Positions 49,761 through 57,300 of a stretch of 64,000 nt of DNA are shown here, piece after piece. The first letter of the stretch is position 1. Every line of letters begins with the position of its first letter. This DNA is from Nocardioides sp. LHD-245 (GTDB lineage Bacteria; Actinomycetota; Actinomycetes; Propionibacteriales; Nocardioidaceae), in NCBI RefSeq assembly GCF_030929495.1, contig NZ_JAVFWN010000003.1:186001-250000 (forward strand). The letters are read 5' to 3'. The position numbers and the translations under genes are program-made. The notes beneath the pieces were generated by a model. That model did no database searches, was not told where the DNA came from, and worked only from the letters and a program-made list of their open reading frames with translations.

Positions 49761-50609
49761 GTGAGCACTCCGCGGATCGACCTCAACGACCAGACCTCCA
49801 TCCCCCAGTTCGGCCTCGGCGTCTGGCAGGTGCCGCAGGAGGACGCCGAGCGCGTGGTCTCCGACGCCCTCGAGCTCGGCTACCGCCACGTCGACACCGC
49901 CCAGATGTACGGCAACGAGGAGGGTGTAGGCGCCGCGATCGCGCGCTCCGGGCTGGCCCGCGAGGACCTGTACGTCACCACCAAGCTCAACAACAACCGG
50001 CACGCCCCGGCCGCCGCGAAGGACTCGCTGCGGGTCTCGCTGGACAAGCTCGGCCTCGACCGGGTCGACCTGTTCCTCATCCACTGGCCGCTGCCCACGC
50101 AGTACGACGGCGACTTCGTCTCGACCTGGGAGGCGCTCGTCGAGCTGCGCGAGGCGGGCCTGACCACCTCGGTCGGCGTCTCCAACTTCCAGCCCGACCA
50201 CCTCGACCGCATCGTCGCGGCCACCGGGGTCGTCCCGGCGGTCAACCAGGTCGAGGCGCATCCCTACTTCGCCAACGACGCCGTCCGCGCGGCGACCACG
50301 GGCCACGGCGCCCACGTCCAGGCCTGGTCCCCGCTCGGCCAGGGCGGCGGCGAGCTGACCGACCCGGCCGTGACGGCGCTGGCCGAGCGGTACGGCAAGA
50401 CGCCCGCGCAGGTGCTCCTGCGCTGGGCGCTGGACCGCGGTGACATCGTCTTCCCGAAGTCGCTGAGCAGGGCGCGGCTGGCGGAGAACGCCGAGGTCTT
50501 CGACTTCGCGCTCACCGACGACGAGGTGGCCGCCCTCGCCGCGCTCGACAAGGGCGAGGCGGGCCGTCAGGGCCCGAACCCGGACACGTTCGACTGGATC
50601 CCGGCCTGA
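49761..50609 (+). CDS. Aldo/keto reductase
   Basis: This 282-residue AKR has the catalytic Asp-Tyr in GYRHVDTAQMYGNEEGVG, the catalytic Lys in VTTKLNNN and His in LFLIHWPLP. The cofactor segment AGLTTSVGVSNFQPDHL and the C-terminal FPKSLSRARLAENAEVFDF (NADPH site) are present. It reduces aldehydes or ketones with NADPH. A GTG start is used. It is divergent from the SDR-sulfotransferase operon and ends at a strong hairpin, so it forms its own unit. Confidence 0.9.
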   Translation: MSTPRIDLNDQTSIPQFGLGVWQVPQEDAERVVSDALELGYRHVDTAQMYGNEEGVGAAIARSGLAREDLYVTTKLNNNRHAPAAAKDSLRVSLDKLGLDRVDLFLIHWPLPTQYDGDFVSTWEALVELREAGLTTSVGVSNFQPDHLDRIVAATGVVPAVNQVEAHPYFANDAVRAATTGHGAHVQAWSPLGQGGGELTDPAVTALAERYGKTPAQVLLRWALDRGDIVFPKSLSRARLAENAEVFDFALTDDEVAALAALDKGEAGRQGPNPDTFDWIPA

Positions 50610-50638
50610 TCGACCGGACCTGATCCCGCCGGGTGCCA

Positions 50639-50691
50639 TACCCGGCATTCGGGTCGTCAGAGCCTCCCAATGACGACCCGAATGCCGGGTA
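50639..50691. terminator. Long perfect hairpin between AKR and DUF1214 genes
   Basis: Arms at 50639-50659 and 50671-50691 are perfectly complementary over 21 bases with an 11-base loop. They lie between two convergent genes. No T-tract follows. It is a probable bidirectional terminator, with the same architecture as those at 28159 and 38939. Confidence 0.75.
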
Positions 50692-50715
50692 CGACGCCCG
50701 GTGGGCGCCGCCGCG

Positions 50716-51876
50716 CTACGAGATCATCCGCCGCGCGACCGCACGCTGCCGGGCGGCGATCCGCTCGGCGTACTCCTCCGTGGACAGGCCGACGAGCCCG
50801 GGCAGGTGCTTCGGCACCTCGTCGACCGGCACGATCTCGACGACCGGTCCGTCGGCCGCCGACAGTGCGCGGGCGAGCTGCTGCCAGCGGAGCATGATCG
50901 GGCCCGTGCGGTGGCCGGTGGTCTCCAGCCAGTTGGCGACCGGGGCGCCGCCGGGGCCGGGCGGTCGCTCGGAGATCACGAACCGCATCACGCCGTCGTC
51001 ATCGGTGACGGCCTGAGCCTTGGTCAGCGAGGTCTGGTGGGTCTCGTAGTCGGTCGAGGCGTACCAGTCGGAGCCGACCTGGATCGCCTGGTAGGTGCAG
51101 TCGTCGCAGCGCGGGACGGACACGATCATCGCCTCGTCCTCGGCCAGCGCGTAGTGCCCGATCGAGGAGAACTGCGACGACAGGCCCCCCGGCGTCGAGG
51201 CGGGTGCGGTCAGTGTGTTGACCGGCTCCTTGTACTGGAAGAAGTGGGGGAAGGCGAACCAGGTCTGGATCGAGCCGATCAGCGAGCGCGCGGCGATCTC
51301 GTACTTCCTCCGCAGCAGGTCCTCGGTCGGCTCCCGGCGCGGCTTGCCGAGGGTGTCGGGGCGCTCGATGGTGAGCGTGCCGCGCTCCTCGGTGTCCCAG
51401 TCGTTGAAGACCTCGCGCACGATCAGCGTCTTGGCGCCCTGCTCGGCGACGTAGGTGAACTCGAAGGAGCCGTCCGGCCCGATGTCCAGCTCGCGCTCGT
51501 CGAAGGCCATCAGCGAGGTGGCGGCCGCGTCGGCGCTGTAGGCGCCGCCCATCACCTGGAAGGACAGGTCGGCCGAGGTCCCCCGCCGGCCGCGCACGAC
51601 GTACTCGACGCCCTCGCGCAGGTAGGCGTTGAAGTAGATCGCGTCCGGGTTGTCCAGGCCCTGCTTGGAGAACTGATGGGTCGGGTTGATGAACAGCGGC
51701 TGCTCGAGGTCGTAGTCGAACGCCGTCTGCAGCGCCATCCGGATCCGTCCGGCGAGGTACTCGTAGCCCTCGATCCGGTCGGCCTCGCTGTCGATGAACG
51801 GGGCGTTCGCGATCAGCTCCTCGGCCTCGGCGATCGCGTCCTGGAGGGGCTGGGTCAGCTCGAGCGACGCCGACAT
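50716..51876 (-). CDS. DUF1214-containing protein
   Basis: This 386-residue soluble protein has a C-terminal DUF1214-like half (WYASTDYETHQTSLTKAQAV, GVMRFVISERPPGPGGAPVANW). Its N-terminal half starts at EELIANAPFIDSEADRIEGY and includes NPTHQFSKQGLDNPDAIYFNAYL. No signal peptide or membrane segment is present. DUF1214 proteins have no well-established activity; some lie in steroid-degradation loci. It overlaps the LLM oxidoreductase gene by one base and is the second gene of that operon, downstream of a KstR-like operator. Confidence 0.78.
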   Translation of the reverse strand: MSASLELTQPLQDAIAEAEELIANAPFIDSEADRIEGYEYLAGRIRMALQTAFDYDLEQPLFINPTHQFSKQGLDNPDAIYFNAYLREGVEYVVRGRRGTSADLSFQVMGGAYSADAAATSLMAFDERELDIGPDGSFEFTYVAEQGAKTLIVREVFNDWDTEERGTLTIERPDTLGKPRREPTEDLLRRKYEIAARSLIGSIQTWFAFPHFFQYKEPVNTLTAPASTPGGLSSQFSSIGHYALAEDEAMIVSVPRCDDCTYQAIQVGSDWYASTDYETHQTSLTKAQAVTDDDGVMRFVISERPPGPGGAPVANWLETTGHRTGPIMLRWQQLARALSAADGPVVEIVPVDEVPKHLPGLVGLSTEEYAERIAARQRAVARRMIS

Positions 51877-52763
51877 CAGGAGACCTTCGCGATGATGTTC
51901 TCGGCGTACTGCTCGAGATGCTTGATCTTGGTCTCCAGCGGCTCGGTGTCGGGGCCCTTGATGTAGGGGACCCGGAAGCCGACGATGCAGTCGGTGACGC
52001 CCCTCTCCTCGAGCCGCTTGACGCCGTCGAGGGTGTAGGCGTCGTACGAGATCACGTGGACCTCGAAGTCGTCGCGGGTGTCGCCCTCTTCGGCGCGGAT
52101 CTCGGCGAGCCGGGTGAGCAGGCGGTCGAGCTCCTCGCCGTCGCCGCCGGCGTGCATCCAGCCGTCACCCTTGCGTACGGCGCGCCGCAGGGCGGCGTCC
52201 GAGTGGCCGCCGACGAGCAGCGGGATCCGCTCGGTCGGGGCGGGGCACTGCTGGAGCGGCTCGATGTCGTAGAACTCGCCCTGGTAGCCGAAGAACGTCG
52301 GCTCGTCGCCGGGCTGGGTGAGGCCGCGCAGGATGTCCATGCACTCGTCCATCCGCTTCCCGCGCTTCTCCCACGGGACGCCGAGGGCGGCGAAGTCCTC
52401 GGGCCACGGCGAGAGCCCGACGCCCAGGCCGAGCCGGTTGCCGGAGAGGAACGCCAGCGACGACGCCTGCTTGGCGACGAGCACGGGCGGCCGGATCGGC
52501 AGCTTGAGCACGAAGGGCGTGAGCCGCAGGCTGCTGGTCACGGCGAAGAGGTGACTGCACAGGATGAAGGTCTCGATGAACTGCTTGCCGAGCAGGAACT
52601 CGCGGTCCCCGGTGTCGGTGTAGGGGTACTTCGAGTCGGACTCCTGTGGGTAGATCAGGCTGTCCGCGATGGTCATCGACGTGTAGCCGGTCGCCTCGCA
52701 GGCCTGGGCGAGCGGAGCGTAGTAGTCGGCGTGGGTCATGCCCTCGGCGAAGGAGAAGCGCAT
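51876..52763 (-). CDS. LLM class F420-dependent oxidoreductase
   Basis: This 295-residue luciferase-like oxidoreductase starts MRFSFAEGMTHADYYAPLAQACE. It has LTPFVLKLPIRPPVLVAKQA, SGNRLGLGVGLSPWPEDF and PLLVGGHSDAALRRAVRKGDGWM, the F420-binding pattern. Relatives include Rv3520c of the mycobacterial steroid regulon. The ATG 52763 is chosen; an upstream in-frame GTG at 52772 ends two bases before the operator. A perfect KstR-like palindrome is 10 bases upstream. It is first in the operon with the DUF1214 gene. Confidence 0.85.
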   Translation of the reverse strand: MRFSFAEGMTHADYYAPLAQACEATGYTSMTIADSLIYPQESDSKYPYTDTGDREFLLGKQFIETFILCSHLFAVTSSLRLTPFVLKLPIRPPVLVAKQASSLAFLSGNRLGLGVGLSPWPEDFAALGVPWEKRGKRMDECMDILRGLTQPGDEPTFFGYQGEFYDIEPLQQCPAPTERIPLLVGGHSDAALRRAVRKGDGWMHAGGDGEELDRLLTRLAEIRAEEGDTRDDFEVHVISYDAYTLDGVKRLEERGVTDCIVGFRVPYIKGPDTEPLETKIKHLEQYAENIIAKVS

Positions 52764-52773
52764 GCCCGCCACA

Positions 52774-52789
52774 CTAGAACCTGTTCTAG
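52774..52789. promoter_or_regulatory. KstR-like operator (site 2), perfect palindrome
   Basis: CTAGAACCTGTTCTAG is a palindrome broken only at the two central bases and fits the KstR consensus TnnAACnnGTTnnA. It lies in the 47-base gap between the divergent LLM gene and Ddn-like gene, close enough to control both. Symmetry is stronger than in site 1. Confidence 0.7.
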
Positions 52790-52810
52790 ATTTCTGCCAG
52801 AGTGAGTTCC

Positions 52811-53296
52811 ATGGCAGCGACCAAGCCGAAGCCCGACGGCCTCGACAAGCCCGTCGTCGCGAAGATCATCAAGTACGGCGCCCGGGCCAACGTGTGGATC
52901 TACCGACTCACCAACGGCCGGATCGGCGCGAAGTGGCGGATCGGTGCGGGGTGGCGCAAGCCGGTTCCGGTGCTGCTGCTCGACCACGTCGGCCGCCGCA
53001 GCGGGACCCGGTTCACGACGCCGCTGCTCTACCTGGCCGACGGGCCGGACCTGGTCGTCGTGGGCTCCCAGGGCGGGCTGCCGAAGAACCCCCAGTGGTT
53101 CCACAACCTCATCGCGAGCCCGGACACCACCGTCGCCGTACCGGGGGAGCGGAGCCGGCCGGTCCGGGCCCGGGTCGCCGGGTCCGAGGAGCGCGCCGCC
53201 CTGTGGCCGCGCCTGGTCGACCTGTACGCCGACTTCGACAACTACCAGGCCTGGACCGACCGGGAGATCCCGGTCGTCGTCCTCGAGCCCCGCTGA
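52811..53296 (+). CDS. Deazaflavin (F420)-dependent nitroreductase-like protein, Ddn family
   Basis: This 161-residue protein has the Ddn/DUF385 split-barrel pattern: ANVWIYRLTNGRIGAKW, VLLLDHVGRRSGTRFTTPLLYL and LVVVGSQGGLPKNPQWFHNL. Members bind F420H2 and reduce quinones, nitro groups or unsaturated ketones. ATG at 52811 is taken as the start; a GTG nine bases earlier is possible. It faces the LLM operon across the KstR-like operator. Three F420-type genes in the window imply that the organism makes F420. Confidence 0.85.
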   Translation: MAATKPKPDGLDKPVVAKIIKYGARANVWIYRLTNGRIGAKWRIGAGWRKPVPVLLLDHVGRRSGTRFTTPLLYLADGPDLVVVGSQGGLPKNPQWFHNLIASPDTTVAVPGERSRPVRARVAGSEERAALWPRLVDLYADFDNYQAWTDREIPVVVLEPR

Positions 53297-53319
53297 CCAG
53301 CACGCACCGAGGAGACGCC

Positions 53320-53754
53320 ATGGACCTGCAGGAGCTGATCGACCGCGCCGAGATCACCGACGCGATCACCCGCTACACCCTCGCCGTCGACGACGGCGAC
53401 TTCGACGCCCTCGACACCGTCTTCACGCCGGACGCCCACATCGACTACACCGAGAGCGGCGGCGTCGCCGACAGCTACCCGGTCGTCAAGGCCTGGCTGG
53501 CCGAGGCGCTGCCCGGCTTCTCGAAGCACCGCGTGCACCTGGTCGGGCAGGTCGCCGTCGACTTCGCCGGCACCCGTGACGAGGCCGACGTGACGGCGTA
53601 CTTCCACAACCCGATGCGGATCGCGGACGGGGCGACCGGCGGGGAGCGGGTCGTGGAGGTCGGTGGCCGCTACCGGCACACGTTCGTCCGCACGACCGAC
53701 GGCTGGCGCTCGCGCCGGCTGCACGAGCAGGTCGTCTGGACGCGCGGCTTCTGA
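53320..53754 (+). CDS. SnoaL/NTF2-like fold protein
   Basis: This 144-residue NTF2-like protein shows ELIDRAEITDAITRYTLAVDDGDFDALDTVFTPDA at the N-terminus, the typical hallmark of SnoaL_4-type domains, and ends RHTFVRTTDGWRSRRLHEQV. Such folds include hydratases and ketosteroid isomerase-like enzymes. An AGGAGACG ribosome site precedes the ATG. It lies 23 bases downstream of the Ddn-like gene and is likely its operon partner. A small isomerase or hydratase role is possible. Confidence 0.85.
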   Translation: MDLQELIDRAEITDAITRYTLAVDDGDFDALDTVFTPDAHIDYTESGGVADSYPVVKAWLAEALPGFSKHRVHLVGQVAVDFAGTRDEADVTAYFHNPMRIADGATGGERVVEVGGRYRHTFVRTTDGWRSRRLHEQVVWTRGF

Positions 53755-53796
53755 CTGCGGTTTCGGGTTTTTCGGGCGGGTCTGGACAATGGTCGG

Positions 53797-54399
53797 GTGA
53801 GCGACCAGCAGCAGCCCCCTACCGGCCGTCCCGTGCTCAACGGGCTGGTGGCGCTGCTCGCGGTCGCCCTCGGCGTCGGCCTCATCCTCGCCCTCGTGGC
53901 GCTGGTCGGCTCGCAGGTGCTCGGCCTCGGCGATGACGACGGCGACGCGGCCGGAGAGTCGACGGTGCGCCAGTCGATGTACCTGCCGAGCCCGGTCGAG
54001 ACCGACGAGGCCACCGGACCGCTGGTTACGCTGCACACCGAGGACCCCGACGAGCCGGCCGGGTCCGGCGACGCCGAGACCGAGCTCCCCGAGGACGAGC
54101 CGACGACCGAGCTCACCAGCGAGGCCGCCGGCGAGATCTCGCTGCAGGCCCTCGCGACGTCCGTCGCGAGTGGCGAGCGGATCTACTTCAGCGGCGTCTA
54201 CCCGGGCGGCGAGGGCGCGATCTTGTGGGTCCAGCGCTTCGAGAACGGCGACTGGGCCGACTTCCCGGCCAGCGTCGGGGTCACCAACGGCACCTTCTCC
54301 AGCTACATCTTCACCGGCGTCAGCGGCGTCAACCGCTTCCGCGTGGTCGACCGCGACAGCGGTACGACGAGCAACGAGATCAGCGTCACCGTCGGCTGA
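53797..54399 (+). CDS. Membrane-anchored extracellular protein with C-terminal beta domain
   Basis: This 200-residue protein has a short cytosolic N-terminus and one hydrophobic segment (residues 15-40). An acidic, low-complexity linker follows (about 45-105, rich in Glu, Asp, Thr, Pro). A C-terminal domain (RIYFSGVYPGGEGAILWVQRF, then GVNRFRVVDRDSGTTSNEIS) looks like a Fibronectin-III/Ig-type beta sandwich. It is likely an exported, surface-exposed protein tethered by its N-terminal helix. I do not recognise a specific family. GTG is the start. It lies 42 bases after the NTF2-like gene. Confidence 0.7.
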   Translation: MSDQQQPPTGRPVLNGLVALLAVALGVGLILALVALVGSQVLGLGDDDGDAAGESTVRQSMYLPSPVETDEATGPLVTLHTEDPDEPAGSGDAETELPEDEPTTELTSEAAGEISLQALATSVASGERIYFSGVYPGGEGAILWVQRFENGDWADFPASVGVTNGTFSSYIFTGVSGVNRFRVVDRDSGTTSNEISVTVG

Positions 54400-54415
54400 C
54401 CGGGCAGGCCCTGCC

Positions 54416-55081
54416 GTGATCGTCACCTTCGACCTGTTCAGCGCGGCGACCGACACCCGCGCCGGCGCGGGCGCGGACCTCGGCTCGATCTCCGAGGAGC
54501 GCGGCTGGGGACTTGACGGTGGTGACCTGTACGACGTGTGGGACCGCCACAACAAGCGGCTGCAGCGGCAGGCCCGGCCGCCCCGAACCTTCACCGAGGT
54601 CTCACGGGAGGCGCTGCGGCTGGCCTACGACGAGCTCGGTCTCGATCCGGGTCTCGCCCACGCCGACCTGGCCCGCCTGCACGACGGCATCGGCGAATGG
54701 CCGCTGTGGCCCGACGTGGCCGAGGGCGTGCGCGAGGTCGCCGCGCTCGCCCGCGTCGGCCTCCTGTCGAACGTCGACGACCACCTCGCCCGGCGTACCC
54801 GGGCGGCGGAGCTGGTCGACCCCGGCCTGCTGCTGACCTCGCAGCGGCTCGGCGCCTTCAAGCCCGACCCGGCGATCTACCTCGGTGCGGTGCGGGCGGT
54901 GGCGCCGGCGCGGCTGGTCCACGTCGCGGCGTCCGCGCGCGACGTGCGTGGTGCGCTGGAGGCGGGGATCAGCGTCGTCAGGCTGGCCCGCCCGGGCCAC
55001 GCCGTGGACCCGGACGGGCCTCGCCCGGCGGTCGAGCTGAGCGACGCCCGCGAGCTCGCGGGCGTCCTGCGCGCCGGGTAG
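54416..55081 (+). CDS. HAD-like hydrolase with degenerate motifs
   Basis: This 221-residue protein follows the HAD layout: motif I in VTFDLFSAATDTR (Asp present, but DLF instead of DxDGT), LLSNVDDHLARR as motif II, AFKPDPAIY with the motif III Lys, and VHVAASARDVRGALEAGISVV at motif IV. There the usual GDxxxND metal pair is replaced by AASARDV. The loss of an acidic metal ligand suggests reduced or altered catalysis. The GTG start lies 17 bases after the previous stop. Haloacid-dehalogenase-like (type II) proteins are the nearest relatives. Confidence 0.75.
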   Translation: MIVTFDLFSAATDTRAGAGADLGSISEERGWGLDGGDLYDVWDRHNKRLQRQARPPRTFTEVSREALRLAYDELGLDPGLAHADLARLHDGIGEWPLWPDVAEGVREVAALARVGLLSNVDDHLARRTRAAELVDPGLLLTSQRLGAFKPDPAIYLGAVRAVAPARLVHVAASARDVRGALEAGISVVRLARPGHAVDPDGPRPAVELSDARELAGVLRAG

Positions 55082-55084
55082 CAC

Positions 55085-55100
55085 AGCCCGGAGCCGGGCT
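55085..55100. terminator. Short GC hairpin at convergent gene ends
   Basis: AGCCCGG at 55085-55091 and CCGGGCT at 55094-55100 are complementary across a two-base centre. They lie immediately between the HAD-like gene and the stop of the MatC-type transporter on the opposite strand. This is a plausible bidirectional terminator. Confidence 0.45.
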
Positions 55101-56443
55101 CAGGCGGTCGGGACGACCAGGAGCGCCCAGGCGACGAGCGGGGCCACGACGACGATCGACATGCCCCACTGCATGAGCCGCTTGAACACCATCTCCCGCT
55201 GGTCGGTGTCGGCGTTCGCCACGACGAGGGCGCCGTTGGTGGAGAAGGGGCTGCAGTCGACGACCGAGCTGGAGATCGCCAGCGCGGCGATCAGGGCGAT
55301 CGCGTTGACCTGGTCGGTCAGCAGGAACGGGACGGCGAGCGGGATCAGGGCGCCGATGATGCCCGTGGTCGAGGCGAAGGCCGACACCACGGCCCCGATC
55401 AGGCAGATGAGCAGCGCCGCGACGAGGGGCGAGCCGACATCGGCGACGCCGTCGCCGAGCCAGTCGACCACGCCCTGGTTCTGCAGCAGCGTCACGTAGG
55501 TCACGATGCCGCCGATCAGCAGCACGGTGCCCCAGCTGATCTTCTCGACGGCGCCCTTGGCCGAGGCCGGGAACGCGAGAGTGAGCGCGACCGCGATGGT
55601 GAGTGCGGTGAAGCCGACGTCGAGGTCGAACCCGAGCGCGCCGACCATGAGGGCGGCCAGGCCGACCAGCGTCAGCGAGCGCTGCGGGTCGAGGCGGGTG
55701 GCGTCGTCGGGGGCGTCGGCGCGGGTGCTGCGACGGGCCTCGACCGCGGAGTGCGGGGTGGCCGGCCCGGTGCCGCGGGTCGCGGCGTACCCGGCCTGCT
55801 CGGCCTCGCCGCCGAGCGTGACGGCCTGACGGCCGCGGGCCACCAGCTCGCGCCCGCCGAAGGCGACGTAGGTGATCGCCGCGACGACGGTGGCGGCGAG
55901 GAAGGTGGTGAGGAACAGGACGCCCTGGTTGCCCGGCAGGTCGTTGGTGTCGACCACGCCGTTGGTGATCGAGCCGAAGATGCCGATGGGGGAGAAGCTG
56001 CCGGCGGTCGCGCCCTGCACGACCATCATCCCCATCATCACGGGGTGGATCTGATAGCGCAGGGCGAAGCCCATCGCGACGGGCGCGACGATCGCGACCG
56101 CCGCGGGGCTCACCGCCCCGATCGCGGTCACCGCGGCGCAGACGAGGAACATCGCCCACGGCACGAGGGCGACCCGCCCGCCGACGGCGCGGACGGCACC
56201 GTGCACGATCCAGTCGACGGTGCCGTTGTTCTTCGCGAGCGCGAAGAGGTAGGTGACGCCCACCAGGATCACGAAGAGCCCGCTGGGGAAGCCGGCCAGG
56301 ACGTCCTCGGTGGTGGCGTCGTACACCGCCAGGCCGACGATGAACGACGCGACCAGGGCGAGCGCACCCATGTTGACGCCCCGCACCGTGGCGATCAGGA
56401 AGACGATGACGAGGACGGCGAGCGAGATCAGCTCGTGGGACAT
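55100..56443 (-). CDS. MatC-type dicarboxylate carrier (SLC13-like)
   Basis: This 447-residue transporter has about twelve membrane segments and a long polar loop (about residues 205-250). Family-like blocks are VRGVNMGALALVASFIVGLA, AIGAVSPAAVAIVAPVAM and GATAGSFSPIGIFGSITNGVV in the first half. TTGIIGALIPLAVPFLLTDQ and SSSVVDCSPFSTNGALVVAN are in the second. MatC N-terminal domain proteins carry malonate or other dicarboxylates. It is divergent from a GntR regulator, with a palindromic operator between them. The substrate is inferred only by family. Confidence 0.82.
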   Translation of the reverse strand: MSHELISLAVLVIVFLIATVRGVNMGALALVASFIVGLAVYDATTEDVLAGFPSGLFVILVGVTYLFALAKNNGTVDWIVHGAVRAVGGRVALVPWAMFLVCAAVTAIGAVSPAAVAIVAPVAMGFALRYQIHPVMMGMMVVQGATAGSFSPIGIFGSITNGVVDTNDLPGNQGVLFLTTFLAATVVAAITYVAFGGRELVARGRQAVTLGGEAEQAGYAATRGTGPATPHSAVEARRSTRADAPDDATRLDPQRSLTLVGLAALMVGALGFDLDVGFTALTIAVALTLAFPASAKGAVEKISWGTVLLIGGIVTYVTLLQNQGVVDWLGDGVADVGSPLVAALLICLIGAVVSAFASTTGIIGALIPLAVPFLLTDQVNAIALIAALAISSSVVDCSPFSTNGALVVANADTDQREMVFKRLMQWGMSIVVVAPLVAWALLVVPTA

Positions 56444-56511
56444 GGCTCCCCCTGGGGTCGGTGACCGGCCGCGGACGTGACCGGTGTCATACAGCGGAGT
56501 CGAGTGTGCCA

Positions 56512-56548
56512 GTGGCTAGGCCACCTGTCCACTAGGCGGTCCGGACCA
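56512..56548. promoter_or_regulatory. GntR operator region between carrier and regulator genes
   Basis: GTGGCTAGGCCAC at 56512-56524 is a near-palindrome whose exact reverse complement occurs at 57231-57243. Another symmetric stretch, GGTCCGGACC, follows at 56539-56548. They lie in the 118-base divergent gap and suit binding by the GntR protein encoded next door. Confidence 0.6.
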
Positions 56549-56561
56549 CTACGATGGCGCC

Positions 56562-57188
56562 ATGTCCGACCCGCGTGATCGCCCACAGGTGCCGCCGTTG
56601 CGGCGGGAGCGGCTCTACGAGAGCCTCGCGAGCCACATCTCGGACTTCATCGAGGCCCAGGGCCTGGTCGGCGGCGATCGACTGCCGCCGGAGCGCCAGC
56701 TGGCCGCCGAGCTGGGTGTGAGCCGGGCGACCCTGTCCCGCGCGCTCGCCTCCCTCGAGACCCGGGGCCGGATCGAGGTGCGCCACGGTGTGGGCGCGCT
56801 GGTGCGCGACGCCGCGGCCGAGCCCGGTGCCGGGACGCTGCTGCCGGGCTTCGACGCCCGCCCGCGCGCCGAGGTGGTCGCCGCCCGCGAGGCGGTGCTC
56901 GCCGGCATCGCCCGTGCGGCCGCGGTCAACCCCCAGAGCTCGCTGCGGTTGGCGATGCTCGCCGACGACGGCCGGCCGCGCAGCTTCGAGCACACCTGGC
57001 GGTGCGTACGCCGTCTCGCCGACTCCGCCCTGCTCGCCGATCTCGACGACAGCCTGTCCGCCCACGCCCCCGACCCGGCCCCCGCGGCCGCCCTCCAGGC
57101 CGGTCTCGGCGATCTGGCCGACGCGATCATCCGCGGCGACGCGGCCGGCGCGGCCACGGCCTGCGTCGGACTGCTCGGCGACGGCTGA
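56562..57188 (+). CDS. GntR family regulator with short effector domain
   Basis: This 208-residue regulator has an N-terminal winged helix: RERLYESLASHISDFIEAQG, RLPPERQLAAELGVSRATLS and RGRIEVRHGVGALVRD. The C-terminal half (about residues 85-205) is helical and FCD-like but shorter than usual, with few His residues, so the metal site is probably absent. It is likely an autoregulated local regulator of the divergent MatC-type carrier and, via the second operator, the TauE-family gene downstream. Its start lies 14 bases after the symmetric GGTCCGGACC element. Confidence 0.82.
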   Translation: MSDPRDRPQVPPLRRERLYESLASHISDFIEAQGLVGGDRLPPERQLAAELGVSRATLSRALASLETRGRIEVRHGVGALVRDAAAEPGAGTLLPGFDARPRAEVVAAREAVLAGIARAAAVNPQSSLRLAMLADDGRPRSFEHTWRCVRRLADSALLADLDDSLSAHAPDPAPAAALQAGLGDLADAIIRGDAAGAATACVGLLGDG

Positions 57189-57230
57189 CCCGCGTGGAGC
57201 GAGCGGCCCGATCGCCGGACCTGTGGGCCG

Positions 57231-57243
57231 GTGGCCTAGCCAC
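57231..57243. promoter_or_regulatory. Second GntR operator before the TauE-family gene
   Basis: GTGGCCTAGCCAC is the exact reverse complement of the 13-base element at 56512. It lies 54 bases before the TauE-family start and 16 bases before a possible leader ORF. A GACAAT sequence at 57247 could be a -10 element just downstream of it. Confidence 0.6.
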
Positions 57244-57258
57244 TGAGACAATGTCACC

Positions 57259-57300
57259 ATGTCCTCCGTGACCCCGCCCGTGTCCCCAGGCCCTCCGTGA
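57259..57300 (+). other. Possible 13-residue Pro-rich leader ORF
   Basis: ATG 57259 opens a 13-codon frame (MSSVTPPVSPGPP) that ends in TGA 57298-57300, overlapping the GTG start of the TauE-family gene by four bases. The Pro-Pro pairs could slow ribosomes. There is no convincing ribosome site, so it may be a chance frame. A second short frame from 57251 ends at 57271. Confidence 0.25.

Noticed and set aside
57251-57271. Six-codon frame upstream of the TauE-family gene
   Set aside because: It is too short, lacks a ribosome site and overlaps the other candidate leader frame.
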